Source: PALSA-505 sp036501145 (GTDB lineage Bacteria > Actinomycetota > Actinomycetes > Streptosporangiales > Streptosporangiaceae). Taken from it: DNA of 64,000 nucleotides. Positions 43,380-52,664 of this stretch are shown here, piece after piece. A program made the translations under genes and the position numbers. The stretch is taken from assembly GCA_036501145.1 (NCBI GenBank), contig DASYAV010000024.1, positions 1 to 64,000 on the forward strand. The letters run 5' to 3'. The notes beneath the pieces were generated by a model. That model saw nothing but the letters and a program-made list of their open reading frames with translations, was not told the origin of the DNA and ran no database searches. Position 1 is the first letter of the stretch. The number at the start of each line of letters is the position of its first letter.

Positions 43380-44782
43380 CCGGGAGCGCTATGACCGGAA
43401 CCGGCCCCGTTCTGGCGGCGCTGCGCCAGGCGCTGCCCGCTGACCGGGTGATCGGCGACCCCGACGTGCTCGCCGCCGTTTCCCACGACGAGGCCGAGTG
43501 GGCGCCGGCCGGCCAGGCCGCGGCCGCGGTGCGGGCGCGGTCCGAGGGCGAGGTGCAGCAGGTGGTCCGCGCCTGCGCGGGCCTTGGTGTGCCGGTCGTG
43601 CCGCGCGGCGCCGGCACCGGGTTGTCCGGCGGCGCCAACGCGGTCGCCGGATGCGTGGTCCTCGACCTGTCCCAGATGAACCGGATCCTCGACATCGACC
43701 CGGACAACCTGGTGGCCGTGGTGCAGCCAGGCGCGGTCAACAACGACGTCAAGGCCGCGGTCGCCGAGCATGGCCTGTGGTACCCGCCCGATCCGGCCAG
43801 CGCACCCTGGTCCACCATCGGCGGCAACGCCGCCACCAACGCCGGCGGGCTGTGCTGCCTGAAGTACGGCGTCACCCGCGACTACGTCCTCGGGCTGCGC
43901 GCGGTGGTCGGCGGCCCGGCCGGCTACGGCGAGGCCGTGCGGCTCGGCCGGCGCACCACCAAGGGTGTCACCGGGCTCGACCTGACCGGCCTGTTCGTCG
44001 GGTCCGAAGGCACGCTGGGGGTGCTGACCGAGGTGACACTGCGGCTGCGGCCGGCGCCGTCCGGCACGCCGCGGACCGTGGTGGGCGCCTTCCCCGACCT
44101 GATCTCGGCCGGCCAGGCGGTGGCCGAGATCACCCGCCGCGGGCTGACCCCGGCCGTGCTCGAACTGCTCGACCGGGCCTGCCTGGAGGCGGTCGAGGAA
44201 TGGAAGCACCTCGGCCTCGAGGCCGACGCGGCGGCCCTGCTGCTGGCCCGGGTGGACACGCCCGGGGACGCCGGGGCGGACGAGGCGGCGGCCGTCGCGG
44301 TCGCCATGACCCGGACCGGGGCGCTGTGGGCCGAGCGGTCCACCGACGATGCCGAGGCTGAGGCGCTGTTCGACGCGCGGCGGCTGGCCTACCCGGCGCT
44401 GGAACGGCTCGGCCCGGTGCTCACCGAGGACGTCTGCGTTCCGCGCTCCGCTGTCCCGGCGATGCTGGCGCAGATCACCGAGATCGCGGCGCGGCACGGC
44501 GTGACGGTAGCCACGATCGCGCACGCCGGCGACGGGAACCTGCACCCGCTGCTCATCACCCCGCCCGGCGACGACGCGGCGCGCGCCGCCGCGCAGGCCG
44601 CGTTCGAGGAGTTCCTCGACGCGGCGATCGCGCTGGGCGGCACGGTCACCGGCGAGCACGGCGTCGGCATACTGAAGCGGGACGGCATGCGCCGGGAACT
44701 CGACCCGGGGTCGATCGCGCTGCAGTCCGCGGTGCGCCGGGCACTCGACCCGTTGCAGATCTTCAACCCGGGCAAGGGCTGA
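43376..44782 (+). CDS. FAD-linked oxidase (GlcD/D-lactate dehydrogenase type)
   Basis: A 468-residue flavoprotein. The PCMH FAD-binding domain shows 'VVPRGAGTGLSGGANAVAG' and 'TIGGNAATNAGGLCCLKYGV'; the C-terminal oxidase domain has 'IAHAGDGNLHPLL' and 'TGEHGVGILKRDGM' with the catalytic His residues. It oxidises a 2-hydroxyacid, probably glycolate, D-lactate or a sugar-derived acid. Its ATG overlaps the xylB stop, so the pair is translationally coupled and may share a sugar pathway. Confidence 0.92.
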   Translation: MTGSAMTGTGPVLAALRQALPADRVIGDPDVLAAVSHDEAEWAPAGQAAAAVRARSEGEVQQVVRACAGLGVPVVPRGAGTGLSGGANAVAGCVVLDLSQMNRILDIDPDNLVAVVQPGAVNNDVKAAVAEHGLWYPPDPASAPWSTIGGNAATNAGGLCCLKYGVTRDYVLGLRAVVGGPAGYGEAVRLGRRTTKGVTGLDLTGLFVGSEGTLGVLTEVTLRLRPAPSGTPRTVVGAFPDLISAGQAVAEITRRGLTPAVLELLDRACLEAVEEWKHLGLEADAAALLLARVDTPGDAGADEAAAVAVAMTRTGALWAERSTDDAEAEALFDARRLAYPALERLGPVLTEDVCVPRSAVPAMLAQITEIAARHGVTVATIAHAGDGNLHPLLITPPGDDAARAAAQAAFEEFLDAAIALGGTVTGEHGVGILKRDGMRRELDPGSIALQSAVRRALDPLQIFNPGKG

Positions 44783-44824
44783 GCTGGCATTTCCGGCGGG
44801 CAACGGACGCTGGCATTTCCGGCG
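44783..44824. repeat. 16-bp direct repeat before the serine protease gene
   Basis: GCTGGCATTTCCGGCG occurs at 44783-44798 and again at 44809-44824, ten bases apart. It sits in the 128-base gap before the next gene and could be a regulator binding site or a deletion-prone repeat. Confidence 0.8.
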
Positions 44825-44910
44825 AAGAGTGGGAAGATGGGCTCTAGCGACGGGGCAAACGGCGGCCGTGCTCCCTGCGGGCACCCGGAGTGGCCACCTG
44901 AGGGGGCGCG

Positions 44911-46014
44911 ATGACCATCTCGGCTAATGGGCCGATGGCCGGAACCGACGGGCCGAACGGCGGCCTCGGGCTGACCGACACGGGATCTTTCTACTACCGG
45001 GAAATAGAGCCAGCCCAGGAGGAGAGAATCCACCAGGCCGGCCGGACTTTCGGCACCCTCACCGGCGGTGCGCCGTGTCTTTTGCTAATGGGCCAGCTTA
45101 TCGGGGTGGGAGACCCGGAGAAGGCCACCGAGCGCCGGGTGCAGCGGGCATGCCGGAGGCGCTTCGGATTTCCGGCGCAGGACCCGGAACAAAAGGTCGA
45201 GCTCATCAATGTCATCCTCGACTCGACCGGCGGCCCGCTGGACAGCGCCTACCGGACGGCCCTGTACCTGTCCAGGTACGCCAGGAACCTGCACGTCTAC
45301 GTCCCGCGCCGGGCCAAGAGCGCCAGCACCCTGATCGCGGTCGGTGCGAATAAGATCATCATGTCGCCGTTCGGCGAACTGGGCCCGCTGGATACCCAGA
45401 TCCGGGACCCGCGAAATCCCACCGACTACATATCGGCGCTGGACTGCTACCAGAGCGTTGATTATGTACGGGAATTCGGGTTCTCCACGCTCTCCCAGGC
45501 GCTCAAGCAACTGGCCGCGGTGACCCAGGGCAAACTGCTGCTCAGCGACTCCCTCAACGCGTCAGCCCAGTTCGCGATAGGCAGCATCACGCCGATGCTC
45601 TCGCAGACCAGGTCGCTTGACTTCGGCGCTTGGGGACGCAGTCTCAAGATGGGCGAGCGGTATGCCCAGATACTCATCGCCCGGGCCGCGGCGATGGAAC
45701 TCGGCCGGGCGGAGAAGATCGCCGCCCGGCTGGTCTACGGTTACACGCACCACATGTTCCCGATCGACATAATCGAGGCCAGGGACATGGGCCTGAACCC
45801 GGAGCAGATGACCGAGGACGTGTACGAAAGCGCGATCACGGTCGTGGAGGCGTGCCGGGAAAACCAGGTGTGTGTCGAGTTCATCGACCGTCCCGTGGGA
45901 GCGGACGCCGGGCGAGCACAGCCCGGCGAAGCGACGGCCGAAGGAGCCACCCCGCGGAACGGGGAGCAGGCCGCCGGGGTGACCCAGGCAGCCGCCGCCC
46001 CGCCAGATGATTGA
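44911..46014 (+). CDS. SDH_sah-type serine protease (Clp/crotonase fold)
   Basis: A 367-residue protein of the serine-dehydrogenase-proteinase family (PF01972-like, related to SppA). 'INVILDSTGGPLDSAYRTAL' contributes the oxyanion loop; 'RRAKSASTLIAVGANKIIM' contains the putative nucleophilic Ser, and 'SPFGELGPLDTQI' follows. The last 45 residues are a low-complexity tail. No signal peptide or helix is present, so it acts in the cytoplasm. The base use is less GC-extreme than its neighbours. A small Cys/His protein gene follows 11 bases after the stop. Substrates are unknown. Confidence 0.88.
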   Translation: MTISANGPMAGTDGPNGGLGLTDTGSFYYREIEPAQEERIHQAGRTFGTLTGGAPCLLLMGQLIGVGDPEKATERRVQRACRRRFGFPAQDPEQKVELINVILDSTGGPLDSAYRTALYLSRYARNLHVYVPRRAKSASTLIAVGANKIIMSPFGELGPLDTQIRDPRNPTDYISALDCYQSVDYVREFGFSTLSQALKQLAAVTQGKLLLSDSLNASAQFAIGSITPMLSQTRSLDFGAWGRSLKMGERYAQILIARAAAMELGRAEKIAARLVYGYTHHMFPIDIIEARDMGLNPEQMTEDVYESAITVVEACRENQVCVEFIDRPVGADAGRAQPGEATAEGATPRNGEQAAGVTQAAAAPPDD

Positions 46015-46025
46015 GGGGGACGCTG

Positions 46026-46202
46026 ATGTCCAGGGTGATGTGCCTGGAACTTGGGTGTCACGAGACTATGGAAATCCCTGAGGACACGCTCGCCGCGACC
46101 CGCCCGGAAAGCCTGCCGCCGGAAGAACTGCAATCGCCGGGCCGCGAGTACGAGGTCATCTGCCCACGCGGGCACCTCAACGTTTACCTGCTGTCCGGCT
46201 GA
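46026..46202 (+). CDS. Small Cys/His protein co-transcribed with the serine protease
   Basis: A 58-residue protein with CLELGC near residue 6 and CPRGHLN near residue 47, together able to bind one zinc. GAGGGGG seven bases before ATG 46026 supports the start. The tight spacing after the protease gene suggests one functional unit, perhaps an adaptor or inhibitor. No family is recognised. Confidence 0.7.
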   Translation: MSRVMCLELGCHETMEIPEDTLAATRPESLPPEELQSPGREYEVICPRGHLNVYLLSG

Positions 46203-46216
46203 CGCCGCCCGCGGTC

Positions 46217-48055
46217 TCAGTTCCGCTGCAGCACCCGCGCCGCGGCGGCGAACACGGTGGCGGTGAGCAGCAGCCCGAGCGCCACCAGGAACGCCGCGGC
46301 CACCTCGCCTGGCCCGCTGGACTGCCAGGCCTGCCGGTCCTGCAGCCCGCTCGTCGGCAGCAGCAGGTCGAGGGTGTAGCTCACCGAGTTGTTGAGTGTG
46401 AAGCTGGCCCCCGGCCGGTGCGCGCCGACGATCGAATAGGGCCGGAAAGCGCCGACGTAGCGGAACAGCAGCATCCCGGCGACGAACAGCACGCCCAGCC
46501 ACAGCAGCGCGCGCCACGGCACGTAGCCGTAGCCGATCGCGCCGTCCTGCACAAAGTTCCACACCTTGCTGTACCACCGGCGCCAGCTCGTCGCCCGATC
46601 GCGCTGCCGGTACTTGGCGAGCTGGATGGCCCGCGCGGCATGATCGTCCCCGACCCGGCGGTAGGCCGCGGCGAGCTGATCGTAGGGCTGCGGCAGATAG
46701 CCGTCATGCGCGCCGCTGGACCGGCGCCGGCTCGCCGCCATGGCGCGCCGCAGCCACTGCTTCCTGATGTTCAGCTGCTCCCGGTAATCCGGCTTTTTCC
46801 CGTTCTTCAGCACGGCCGGGGTCATCTGGATCGCGCCGTACTCGAACTCGTCCAGGATGATGTTGCCACGTGGCCAGCCCGGCGACGGGCCGTCCCGGAA
46901 GAAGTCGCACCTGGCCTTGGTGAAGTCGAGGAACCCGGTGGGTTCGCCGCCGGCGATCGTGAGCGTGGCGAACCGGCCGTGCGACAGGTCGGCCGCCGTG
47001 GGGCGTCCCCTGAGGTCGGTCGTCAGCAGGCTGAACTCGCCGCCCACCGACGACCTGCGGATGTCGATGGTGCGGTGCGCGACGAACCCTTTCCAGCAGC
47101 CCAGGTCCCCGTCGATCCTGGTCCGCACCAGGCGCAGCGCGGCGCCCCGCGCGGCCGGCCCCGCAGCGCCCGGGCCACCGCCAGTGCCCGCGCCGCTCCC
47201 GGCGCCCGTGCCACCTGGAGCGGCCGCCGGCGGCTTGCCCAGTTCGGCCCGGGTGAAGTAGACGCTGCCGCGCACATGGGCGCCGATCACGTCCACCCGC
47301 CCGGTCACCGTGAAGCCCGCGTTGCAGTACAGGCTGCTGGCGACCTCGGCCCGGTCCAGCCGCAGCGCCACGTCACCGGGACGGCTCAGTGTGGACTTGC
47401 CGAGATCGAGGACGCCGGCGATGTGCGCGTCGACCAGCGTCACCTCGCCCTCGGCGGTGAGCCCGGCCGCGTTGAAGTCGTGACCGACCGTCATCCCGTC
47501 GCCGTCGAAGGCGGGGGCACTCCCGCCGCGCACGGTGATCGCCGCCTTCCGCAGCCGCACCGCCCCGCTCACCCGCGCGTCCGCCAGCGTGACCGGCCCG
47601 GAAGACCGGATCCGGCTCAGCCCGAGATCACCGTCGACCACCAGGTTGGTGCCCTCGATGCCCGGGAACGCCGAGCCGTCCAGGTTCAGCGCGCCGAGCC
47701 TGGCCTCGGCCAGCACGAGAGGCTGGTCGAACAGGCAATCACGCAGCGTGATGGGGTACTCGATCCGCGCGTAGCTCAGATCCAGCCGGCCGGTGATCCG
47801 CGCGCCGCACAGGGTGAGTCGCACGACATTGCGCGGCCCGGACTCCGCGCACAGCAACGCGGCGAGCAGTTCGCCGCGCACCACCGACCGGCGCGCGGCC
47901 CGGCCGCCGCCGGTGGCCTGGCCGTTCAGCCCGGCGTCGATCTGCCGGCCCGCCCGGAAGGCGCTGCGCAGCTTCTTCTCCCGCTGCCTGCGGGTGGGCT
48001 GCCGTAAGGCCTCGGGCCGGCCGCTGACCCGGCGCAGCGGTGCGTCACGAACCAT
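46217..48055 (-). CDS. Pentapeptide-like repeat membrane protein ('membrane-associated oxidoreductase' type)
   Basis: A 612-residue protein. Residues 60-370 form a long right-handed beta-helix of degenerate repeats such as 'LTLCGARITGRLDLSYARI' and 'VTLADARVSGAVRLRKA'. A Gly/Ala/Pro linker interrupts at about 258-288. Two transmembrane helices near the end, 'WRALLWLGVLFVAGMLLFRY' and 'AAAFLVALGLLLTATVFAAA', flank a pore-loop-like segment 'NNSVSYTLDLLLPTSGL', somewhat like ion-channel proteins. The name oxidoreductase used for such proteins has no visible catalytic support. Start ATG 48055 has AGGGGG upstream. Confidence 0.75.
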   Translation of the reverse strand: MVRDAPLRRVSGRPEALRQPTRRQREKKLRSAFRAGRQIDAGLNGQATGGGRAARRSVVRGELLAALLCAESGPRNVVRLTLCGARITGRLDLSYARIEYPITLRDCLFDQPLVLAEARLGALNLDGSAFPGIEGTNLVVDGDLGLSRIRSSGPVTLADARVSGAVRLRKAAITVRGGSAPAFDGDGMTVGHDFNAAGLTAEGEVTLVDAHIAGVLDLGKSTLSRPGDVALRLDRAEVASSLYCNAGFTVTGRVDVIGAHVRGSVYFTRAELGKPPAAAPGGTGAGSGAGTGGGPGAAGPAARGAALRLVRTRIDGDLGCWKGFVAHRTIDIRRSSVGGEFSLLTTDLRGRPTAADLSHGRFATLTIAGGEPTGFLDFTKARCDFFRDGPSPGWPRGNIILDEFEYGAIQMTPAVLKNGKKPDYREQLNIRKQWLRRAMAASRRRSSGAHDGYLPQPYDQLAAAYRRVGDDHAARAIQLAKYRQRDRATSWRRWYSKVWNFVQDGAIGYGYVPWRALLWLGVLFVAGMLLFRYVGAFRPYSIVGAHRPGASFTLNNSVSYTLDLLLPTSGLQDRQAWQSSGPGEVAAAFLVALGLLLTATVFAAAARVLQRN

Positions 48056-48191
48056 GATCACCCCCTGGACGCCATCATTCCCCCGGCCACCGGCACAGGC
48101 AAGGCGGCGGCGCCCGGCCCGGGCGGCAACGCCGCCCGCGCCCGCCGGTCCCGCCCCCGGTAACGTGAACCAGCGCGGGAAGGAGCCCACC

Positions 48192-49355
48192 ATGTCCGAT
48201 GATCAGTATCAGCCGCGGCCGGAAGACAAGTTCTCGTTCGGCATCTGGACCGTCGGCTGGCAGGGGATCGACGTGTTCGGCCCGGCGGTCAGGCCGCCGA
48301 TGGCCGCCGACCGGGCGGTCCGCAAGCTGGCCGAGATCGGCGCCTACGGCGTGAACTTCCACGACAACGACGTGTTCGGCTTCGAGGCCAGCCCGGCCGA
48401 GCGGGACCGGCTGATCGCCGCGTTCCGCGCCGCGCTGGACGACACCGGCCTGGTGGCGACCGCGGCCACCACGAACCTGTTCGGCCACCCGGTGTTCAAG
48501 GACGGCGCGTTCACCGCCAACGACCGCGACGTGCGCCGGTTCGCCATCGCCAAGGTGCTGCGTAACCTGGACCTGGCCGCCGAACTCGGCGCGCAGACCT
48601 ACATCTGCTGGGGCGGGCGGGAAGGCGCCGAGTCGGGCGCGGCCAAGGACGTGCGGGCGGCCCTGGACCGGTACAAAGAGGCCTTCGACGTACTGGCCAG
48701 CTACGTGCTCGAGCAGGGTTACCAGATCCGGTTCGCGATCGAGCCGAAGCCGAACGAGCCGCGCGGCGACATCCTGCTGCCCACCCTCGGGCACGCGCTG
48801 GCGTTCATCAATGAGCTCGAGCATCCTGAGCTGTTCGGCATCAACCCCGAGGTCGGGCACGAGGAGATGGCGGCACTCAACTACGCGCACGGCATCGCCC
48901 AGGCGCTCTGGCACGGCAAGCTGTACCACATCGACCTGAACGGGCAGCACGGGCCGCGCTACGACCAGGACCTGCGGTTCGGCGCGGGCAACGCGCGCGG
49001 CGCGTTCTGGGCGGTGGACACGCTGGAGGCCGGCGGGTACGACGGGCCGGTGCACTTCGACTACAAGCCGCCGCGCACCGAGGACGACGACGGGGTGTGG
49101 GAGTCGGCCCGCGGCTGCATGCGCAACTACCTGATCCTGCGGGAGAAGGCCCGCGCCTTCCGCCGCGACCCCGAAGTGACCGCCGCGCTGGCCGCCGCCC
49201 GGCTGCCCGACCTGGTCGTGCCGACGCTGGCCGGCGGCGAGTCGTGGCGGGACCTGAAGGACCTGGCCATCGACACCGCCGCGCTGGGCGCCCGCGGCAT
49301 GGCGTTCGAGCGGCTGGACCAGCTTGCCCTGGAGCACCTCTACGGCGTGCGGTAG
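48192..49355 (+). CDS. xylA: Xylose isomerase
   Basis: A 387-residue class I enzyme of the actinobacterial type: 'FSFGIWTVGWQGIDVFG' at the N-terminus, catalytic 'GVNFHDNDVFGF' with His, and metal-binding 'FAIEPKPNEPRGDI' and 'GINPEVGHEEMAALNYAHG', plus 'HIDLNGQHGPRYDQDLRFG'. It converts D-xylose to D-xylulose, which XylB phosphorylates. AAGGAG precedes the ATG. It is not adjacent to xylB here. Confidence 0.97.
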   Translation: MSDDQYQPRPEDKFSFGIWTVGWQGIDVFGPAVRPPMAADRAVRKLAEIGAYGVNFHDNDVFGFEASPAERDRLIAAFRAALDDTGLVATAATTNLFGHPVFKDGAFTANDRDVRRFAIAKVLRNLDLAAELGAQTYICWGGREGAESGAAKDVRAALDRYKEAFDVLASYVLEQGYQIRFAIEPKPNEPRGDILLPTLGHALAFINELEHPELFGINPEVGHEEMAALNYAHGIAQALWHGKLYHIDLNGQHGPRYDQDLRFGAGNARGAFWAVDTLEAGGYDGPVHFDYKPPRTEDDDGVWESARGCMRNYLILREKARAFRRDPEVTAALAAARLPDLVVPTLAGGESWRDLKDLAIDTAALGARGMAFERLDQLALEHLYGVR

Positions 49356-49447
49356 CTGAACCCGCGCCCGCTCCCTTCCGTGAATAGCAGTGATCGAGCC
49401 CACCGGGCCGGGCTGTCACGAGACATCCACACGAAGGGACAACCCTC

Positions 49448-50572
49448 ATGCGCCATGTCTTCACGCGGCTGCCCGCCGTCCTGGCGGTGACCGCCGGGCT
49501 GGCCGCCGCGACGCAGCCCGTGCTGGCCGCGGCCCCCGCGAACAACTTCACCATGACCAGCCTGATCGCGAACACCTCGTCGGCCGGGGCCAAGCTGGTG
49601 GACAAGAACCTGGTGAATGCCTGGGGGCTGGCCGCCGGCCCGGGCACGCCGATATGGGTGGCGGACAACGACTCAGGGAAGGCCACGGTCTACTCCGGTG
49701 GCGTGCACGGCAGTGCCGTGACGCAGGACCTGACCGTGTCGGTTCCCGGCGGCAACGCCACCGGCCAGGTGTTCAACGGCGATTCCATGGCGTTCCCGGT
49801 GGGCGGCAAATCCGGCAGCGCCGCGGCGTTCATCGTGGACACCGACTCGATCGGTGCCACCCAGTCGCCGGGCGAGATCGCCGCCTGGAACGGCGGCGCG
49901 AAGTTCACCGTCGAAGACAGCCCGAAGGGCGGCCCAGGGGGCAAGACCCCGGCCGGCGCGGTGTTCAAGGGCCTGGCCCTGGCCACCACGCCCAAGGCCG
50001 GCCCGGAGCTGTTCGCGGCGGACGTGGCCAACGCCAGGGTGGACATCTTCAGCAGCACGTTCGCGCCGGTGTCCGCGCCGGGTGAATTCGCCGACCCGAA
50101 GCTCCCGGCGGGTTACGCCCCGTTCGGCATCCAGCAGCTCGGCGGGAAGATCTACGTCAGCTACGGCAAGCAGAACAGGGCCAGGACCGACGTGGTGCCC
50201 GGTGCCGGGCTCGGCGTCGTGGACGTGTACAGCGTCAACGGCAAGCTGCTGCACCACCTGGTTTCCAATGGCCCGAAGAGCTCGCTGAACGAGCCCTGGG
50301 GCCTGGCCATCGCGCCCAAGGGATTCGGCCCGTTCGCCGGTGACCTGCTGGTCGGCAACCTCGGCAACGGCCGGATCAACGCGTTCAACCCCACGACGGG
50401 GGCGTTCGGCGGCACGCTGGACGGCGCCAGCGGCCACCCGCTCACGATCAACGGCCTGTGGGGACTGGAAGTTGGCAATTCGGCGTTCGGCGGCGCGTCC
50501 TCCGTGGTGTTCAGCGCCGGCCCGGCCGGCTACGCCAAGGGCCTTGTCGGCACCCTCACCCCAGCTAAGTAA
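49448..50572 (+). CDS. TIGR03118-family secreted protein (beta-propeller-like)
   Basis: A 374-residue protein with a signal peptide ending near residue 28 (TQPVLAAAPA). The mature part has repeated propeller-type motifs 'LVDKNLVNAWGLAAGPGTPI', 'EPWGLAIAPKGFGPFAGDLL' and 'NGLWGLEVGN', matching the TIGR03118 family of unknown function. GAAGGGAC precedes the ATG. It probably acts in the cell wall or outside; no enzyme activity can be assigned. Confidence 0.88.
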   Translation: MRHVFTRLPAVLAVTAGLAAATQPVLAAAPANNFTMTSLIANTSSAGAKLVDKNLVNAWGLAAGPGTPIWVADNDSGKATVYSGGVHGSAVTQDLTVSVPGGNATGQVFNGDSMAFPVGGKSGSAAAFIVDTDSIGATQSPGEIAAWNGGAKFTVEDSPKGGPGGKTPAGAVFKGLALATTPKAGPELFAADVANARVDIFSSTFAPVSAPGEFADPKLPAGYAPFGIQQLGGKIYVSYGKQNRARTDVVPGAGLGVVDVYSVNGKLLHHLVSNGPKSSLNEPWGLAIAPKGFGPFAGDLLVGNLGNGRINAFNPTTGAFGGTLDGASGHPLTINGLWGLEVGNSAFGGASSVVFSAGPAGYAKGLVGTLTPAK

Positions 50573-50589
50573 AACCAGCCCGGCCGGGG

Positions 50590-51876
50590 TCAGCGTGGCG
50601 GCCAGCTCAGCACCAGGCTGGTGTGCTGCTTGCTGATCACGGCGGCCCCGGCCGGCACGGTCCCGGCAGGAAGCGTCCGGACGGCTTCCGCCGGGTAGGC
50701 GGCGACCCGCAGGTCGGCGACGGCGGGCCGCCCGGCCGCGTCCCAGTCACGGACGTGCCGGGCGAGCCTGCTCGCCAGTTCACCGCCTTCTTTGCCGAAC
50801 GGCTGTGCGGCGATGCCGAGCGCGGCCCGTGGGCCACCGCGGGCCGCACCGCCCGGTGACCCGGCGGGGCCCAGCGTGGCGCAGCCGTGCGCGCTGGCGA
50901 TCAGCAGCCGCGGCGGGGCGGCCGGCCGCTGGCCGCCCCGCCGCGGCCGGGCCGCCTGAGGCCCAGGCCGGGTCGGCGTCAGCCGGCCGATGCCGGCTGC
51001 CTCGTGGGTGACCAGCCACAGGCCGAGCCCGGCGTACAGGTCGCCGAGGCTGGCCCGCACCCCGGTGCTGACCGGCTGGCCGGGCTGGCTGAACAGGGTG
51101 TCCAGATCCTCGGCCCCGGCGGGCCGCGGCCCGGTCTCGGCCAGCATGCCGCCCTGCCCCGGCAGCCGCACGATCACCTCCGGCCCGGCCGACGGTCCGC
51201 GCAGCCGCATGAAACCGCAGGGCAGCACCGACACACTGGCCAGGTGGCCGTCCGCGGGCTGGAACGCGATCGAGTACTGCAGCGCCGGGCCGAGCGACAG
51301 CGGCAGCACCAGCCGCCCGCCCGCCGCCAGCTGGCCGGCCCAGGCCGGCAGGATGTCCCAGGCGCCGACGGTCAGGATGATCCGGTCGTAGGGCGCGCCG
51401 GGCGGCCAGCCCTGCGCGCCGTCCGCCTGCACCACGCTGACCTGCCTGAAGCCGCCGGCGTCCAGGTGGGTGCGGGCGCCGGCCGCCACGCTGGGATCGA
51501 TGTCCACCGTGCTGACCCGGCCCTCGCCGCCGGCCAGCGCGGCGAGCAGGGCCGCGTTGTAGCCGGTGCCGGCGCCGATCTCGAGTATTCGGTCACCGGG
51601 CCGGACGCCAAGCTGCTCGAGCATGAGCGCCACGATGGCGGGCTGGGACGCGGAGCTTACCGGGTGACCGCCGGAATCGACCTTGGTGACCACGGCGTCG
51701 TCGGCGTACGCCTGGCCGGGATCGACCCCGGGCAGGAACAGGTGCCGCGGCACCTGTTCCAGCGCGGCCGCGACCTGTTCGTCGCGCAGCGCGCCGCTGA
51801 CCCGCAACCCGGCCACCAGCCGCGCGCGCAGTGCCGCCGGATCGCCCGCCCCGGCGGCGCCGGGACCGCCGGTCAT
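50590..51876 (-). CDS. Protein-L-isoaspartate methyltransferase-like protein with C-terminal extension
   Basis: A 428-residue protein. The first 220 residues are PIMT-like: 'VPRHLFLPGVDPGQAYADDA', SAM motif 'RILEIGAGTGYNAALLAALAG' and 'DRIILTVGAWDILPAWAGQL'. The remaining 200 residues contain another conserved block and a low-complexity Pro/Arg region. Similar actinobacterial proteins are annotated as FxLD-system methyltransferases, but no peptide substrate gene is seen here. It starts at ATG 51876, overlapping the ParA stop by four bases, and ends the CHAD-ParA operon. Confidence 0.85.
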   Translation of the reverse strand: MTGGPGAAGAGDPAALRARLVAGLRVSGALRDEQVAAALEQVPRHLFLPGVDPGQAYADDAVVTKVDSGGHPVSSASQPAIVALMLEQLGVRPGDRILEIGAGTGYNAALLAALAGGEGRVSTVDIDPSVAAGARTHLDAGGFRQVSVVQADGAQGWPPGAPYDRIILTVGAWDILPAWAGQLAAGGRLVLPLSLGPALQYSIAFQPADGHLASVSVLPCGFMRLRGPSAGPEVIVRLPGQGGMLAETGPRPAGAEDLDTLFSQPGQPVSTGVRASLGDLYAGLGLWLVTHEAAGIGRLTPTRPGPQAARPRRGGQRPAAPPRLLIASAHGCATLGPAGSPGGAARGGPRAALGIAAQPFGKEGGELASRLARHVRDWDAAGRPAVADLRVAAYPAEAVRTLPAGTVPAGAAVISKQHTSLVLSWPPR

Positions 51877-52664
51877 GCCAGGCCGGGCCGCCCGGGGCCC
51901 AGGCCGGGTTGCCCGGGGCCAAGGCCGGACTGGGTGCGGAGCTCCGACCACAGCTCCCGGTAGTGCTGCGCCGCCGCGCTGCGCGGCGCGAAGGCAGGCA
52001 CCGGGGCCCGGCGCACCGCCATCTGCTCGACCAGCGTCATCGCCGGGATGATCGCGGTGGCGATCCCCGGCCGCTCGGCGGTCAGCCGGGCGACAATGTC
52101 GCGGTGCAGCCGCTTGCGCCGGTCCACCATGGAGAAGAAGGCGAGCACGTCAGGCTGGTGCCCGTCCAGGCCGGCCACGAAACTGGTGAGCTGGTCGAAT
52201 GTCCGCTCCGACAGCGTGGTGGGGATGAGCGGGACGAGCAGCGTGTCCACCGCGCGCAGCACGCTTTCCGACAGCAGCGAGATGCTGGGCGGGCAGTCGA
52301 GGAAGACGACATCGAACTCCTGCCCGAGCGGGGCCAGCAGCCTGGCGACCTGCCGGGTCGGCCGCTTGGCCTGGTGCAGCTGCACATCCATCTTGCGGTA
52401 GGTGAAGTCGGCGGGCAGCAGGTCGAGGCCGTCGAAGTCGGTGCCCTTGATCGCGTCGGCAAGCACGGTGGCGCCGCGGATGATGCCCTTGGCGCCGCCC
52501 TTGACCCGCGGCCGGACCCGGAACACGTAGGTCGCGGCCGCCTGCGGGTCAAGATCCCACAGCAGCGTGCGGTGGCCGTCGGCGGCGCACAGGTAAGCGA
52601 GGTTCACCGCGGCCGAGGTCTTGCCCACCCCGCCCTTGATGTTGTACGTGGCGAAGACCTTCAT
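51873..52664 (-). CDS. ParA/MinD-family ATPase
   Basis: A 263-residue P-loop ATPase. The deviant Walker A KGGVGKT is at residues 10-16, with switch I 'LLWDLDPQAAATYVFR' and switch II 'FDVVFLDCPPSISLLSESVL'. A lone chromosomal ParA would normally be followed by ParB and flanked by gidB and rnpA; none are here. It instead overlaps a CHAD protein (4-base ATGA) and a methyltransferase, so it probably positions something other than chromosomes. A GLGPGQPGLGPGRPGLA tail shows a short repeat. Confidence 0.92.
   Translation of the reverse strand: MKVFATYNIKGGVGKTSAAVNLAYLCAADGHRTLLWDLDPQAAATYVFRVRPRVKGGAKGIIRGATVLADAIKGTDFDGLDLLPADFTYRKMDVQLHQAKRPTRQVARLLAPLGQEFDVVFLDCPPSISLLSESVLRAVDTLLVPLIPTTLSERTFDQLTSFVAGLDGHQPDVLAFFSMVDRRKRLHRDIVARLTAERPGIATAIIPAMTLVEQMAVRRAPVPAFAPRSAAAQHYRELWSELRTQSGLGPGQPGLGPGRPGLA

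Noticed and set aside
46418..48007. A 529-residue frame opposite the pentapeptide-like membrane protein
   Set aside because: It shares the biased composition of antisense frames in this window and has no recognised motif, while the other strand encodes clear repeats and membrane helices.
50590..51876. Lanthipeptide or RiPP cluster suggested by the FxLD-like methyltransferase
   Set aside because: No precursor peptide, lanthionine synthase or transporter of that type lies nearby, and its operon partners are CHAD and ParA.
51873..52664. Chromosome-partitioning parA locus near the origin
   Set aside because: There is no parB, gidB, rnpA or parS-like palindrome; the gene is coupled to a CHAD protein instead.
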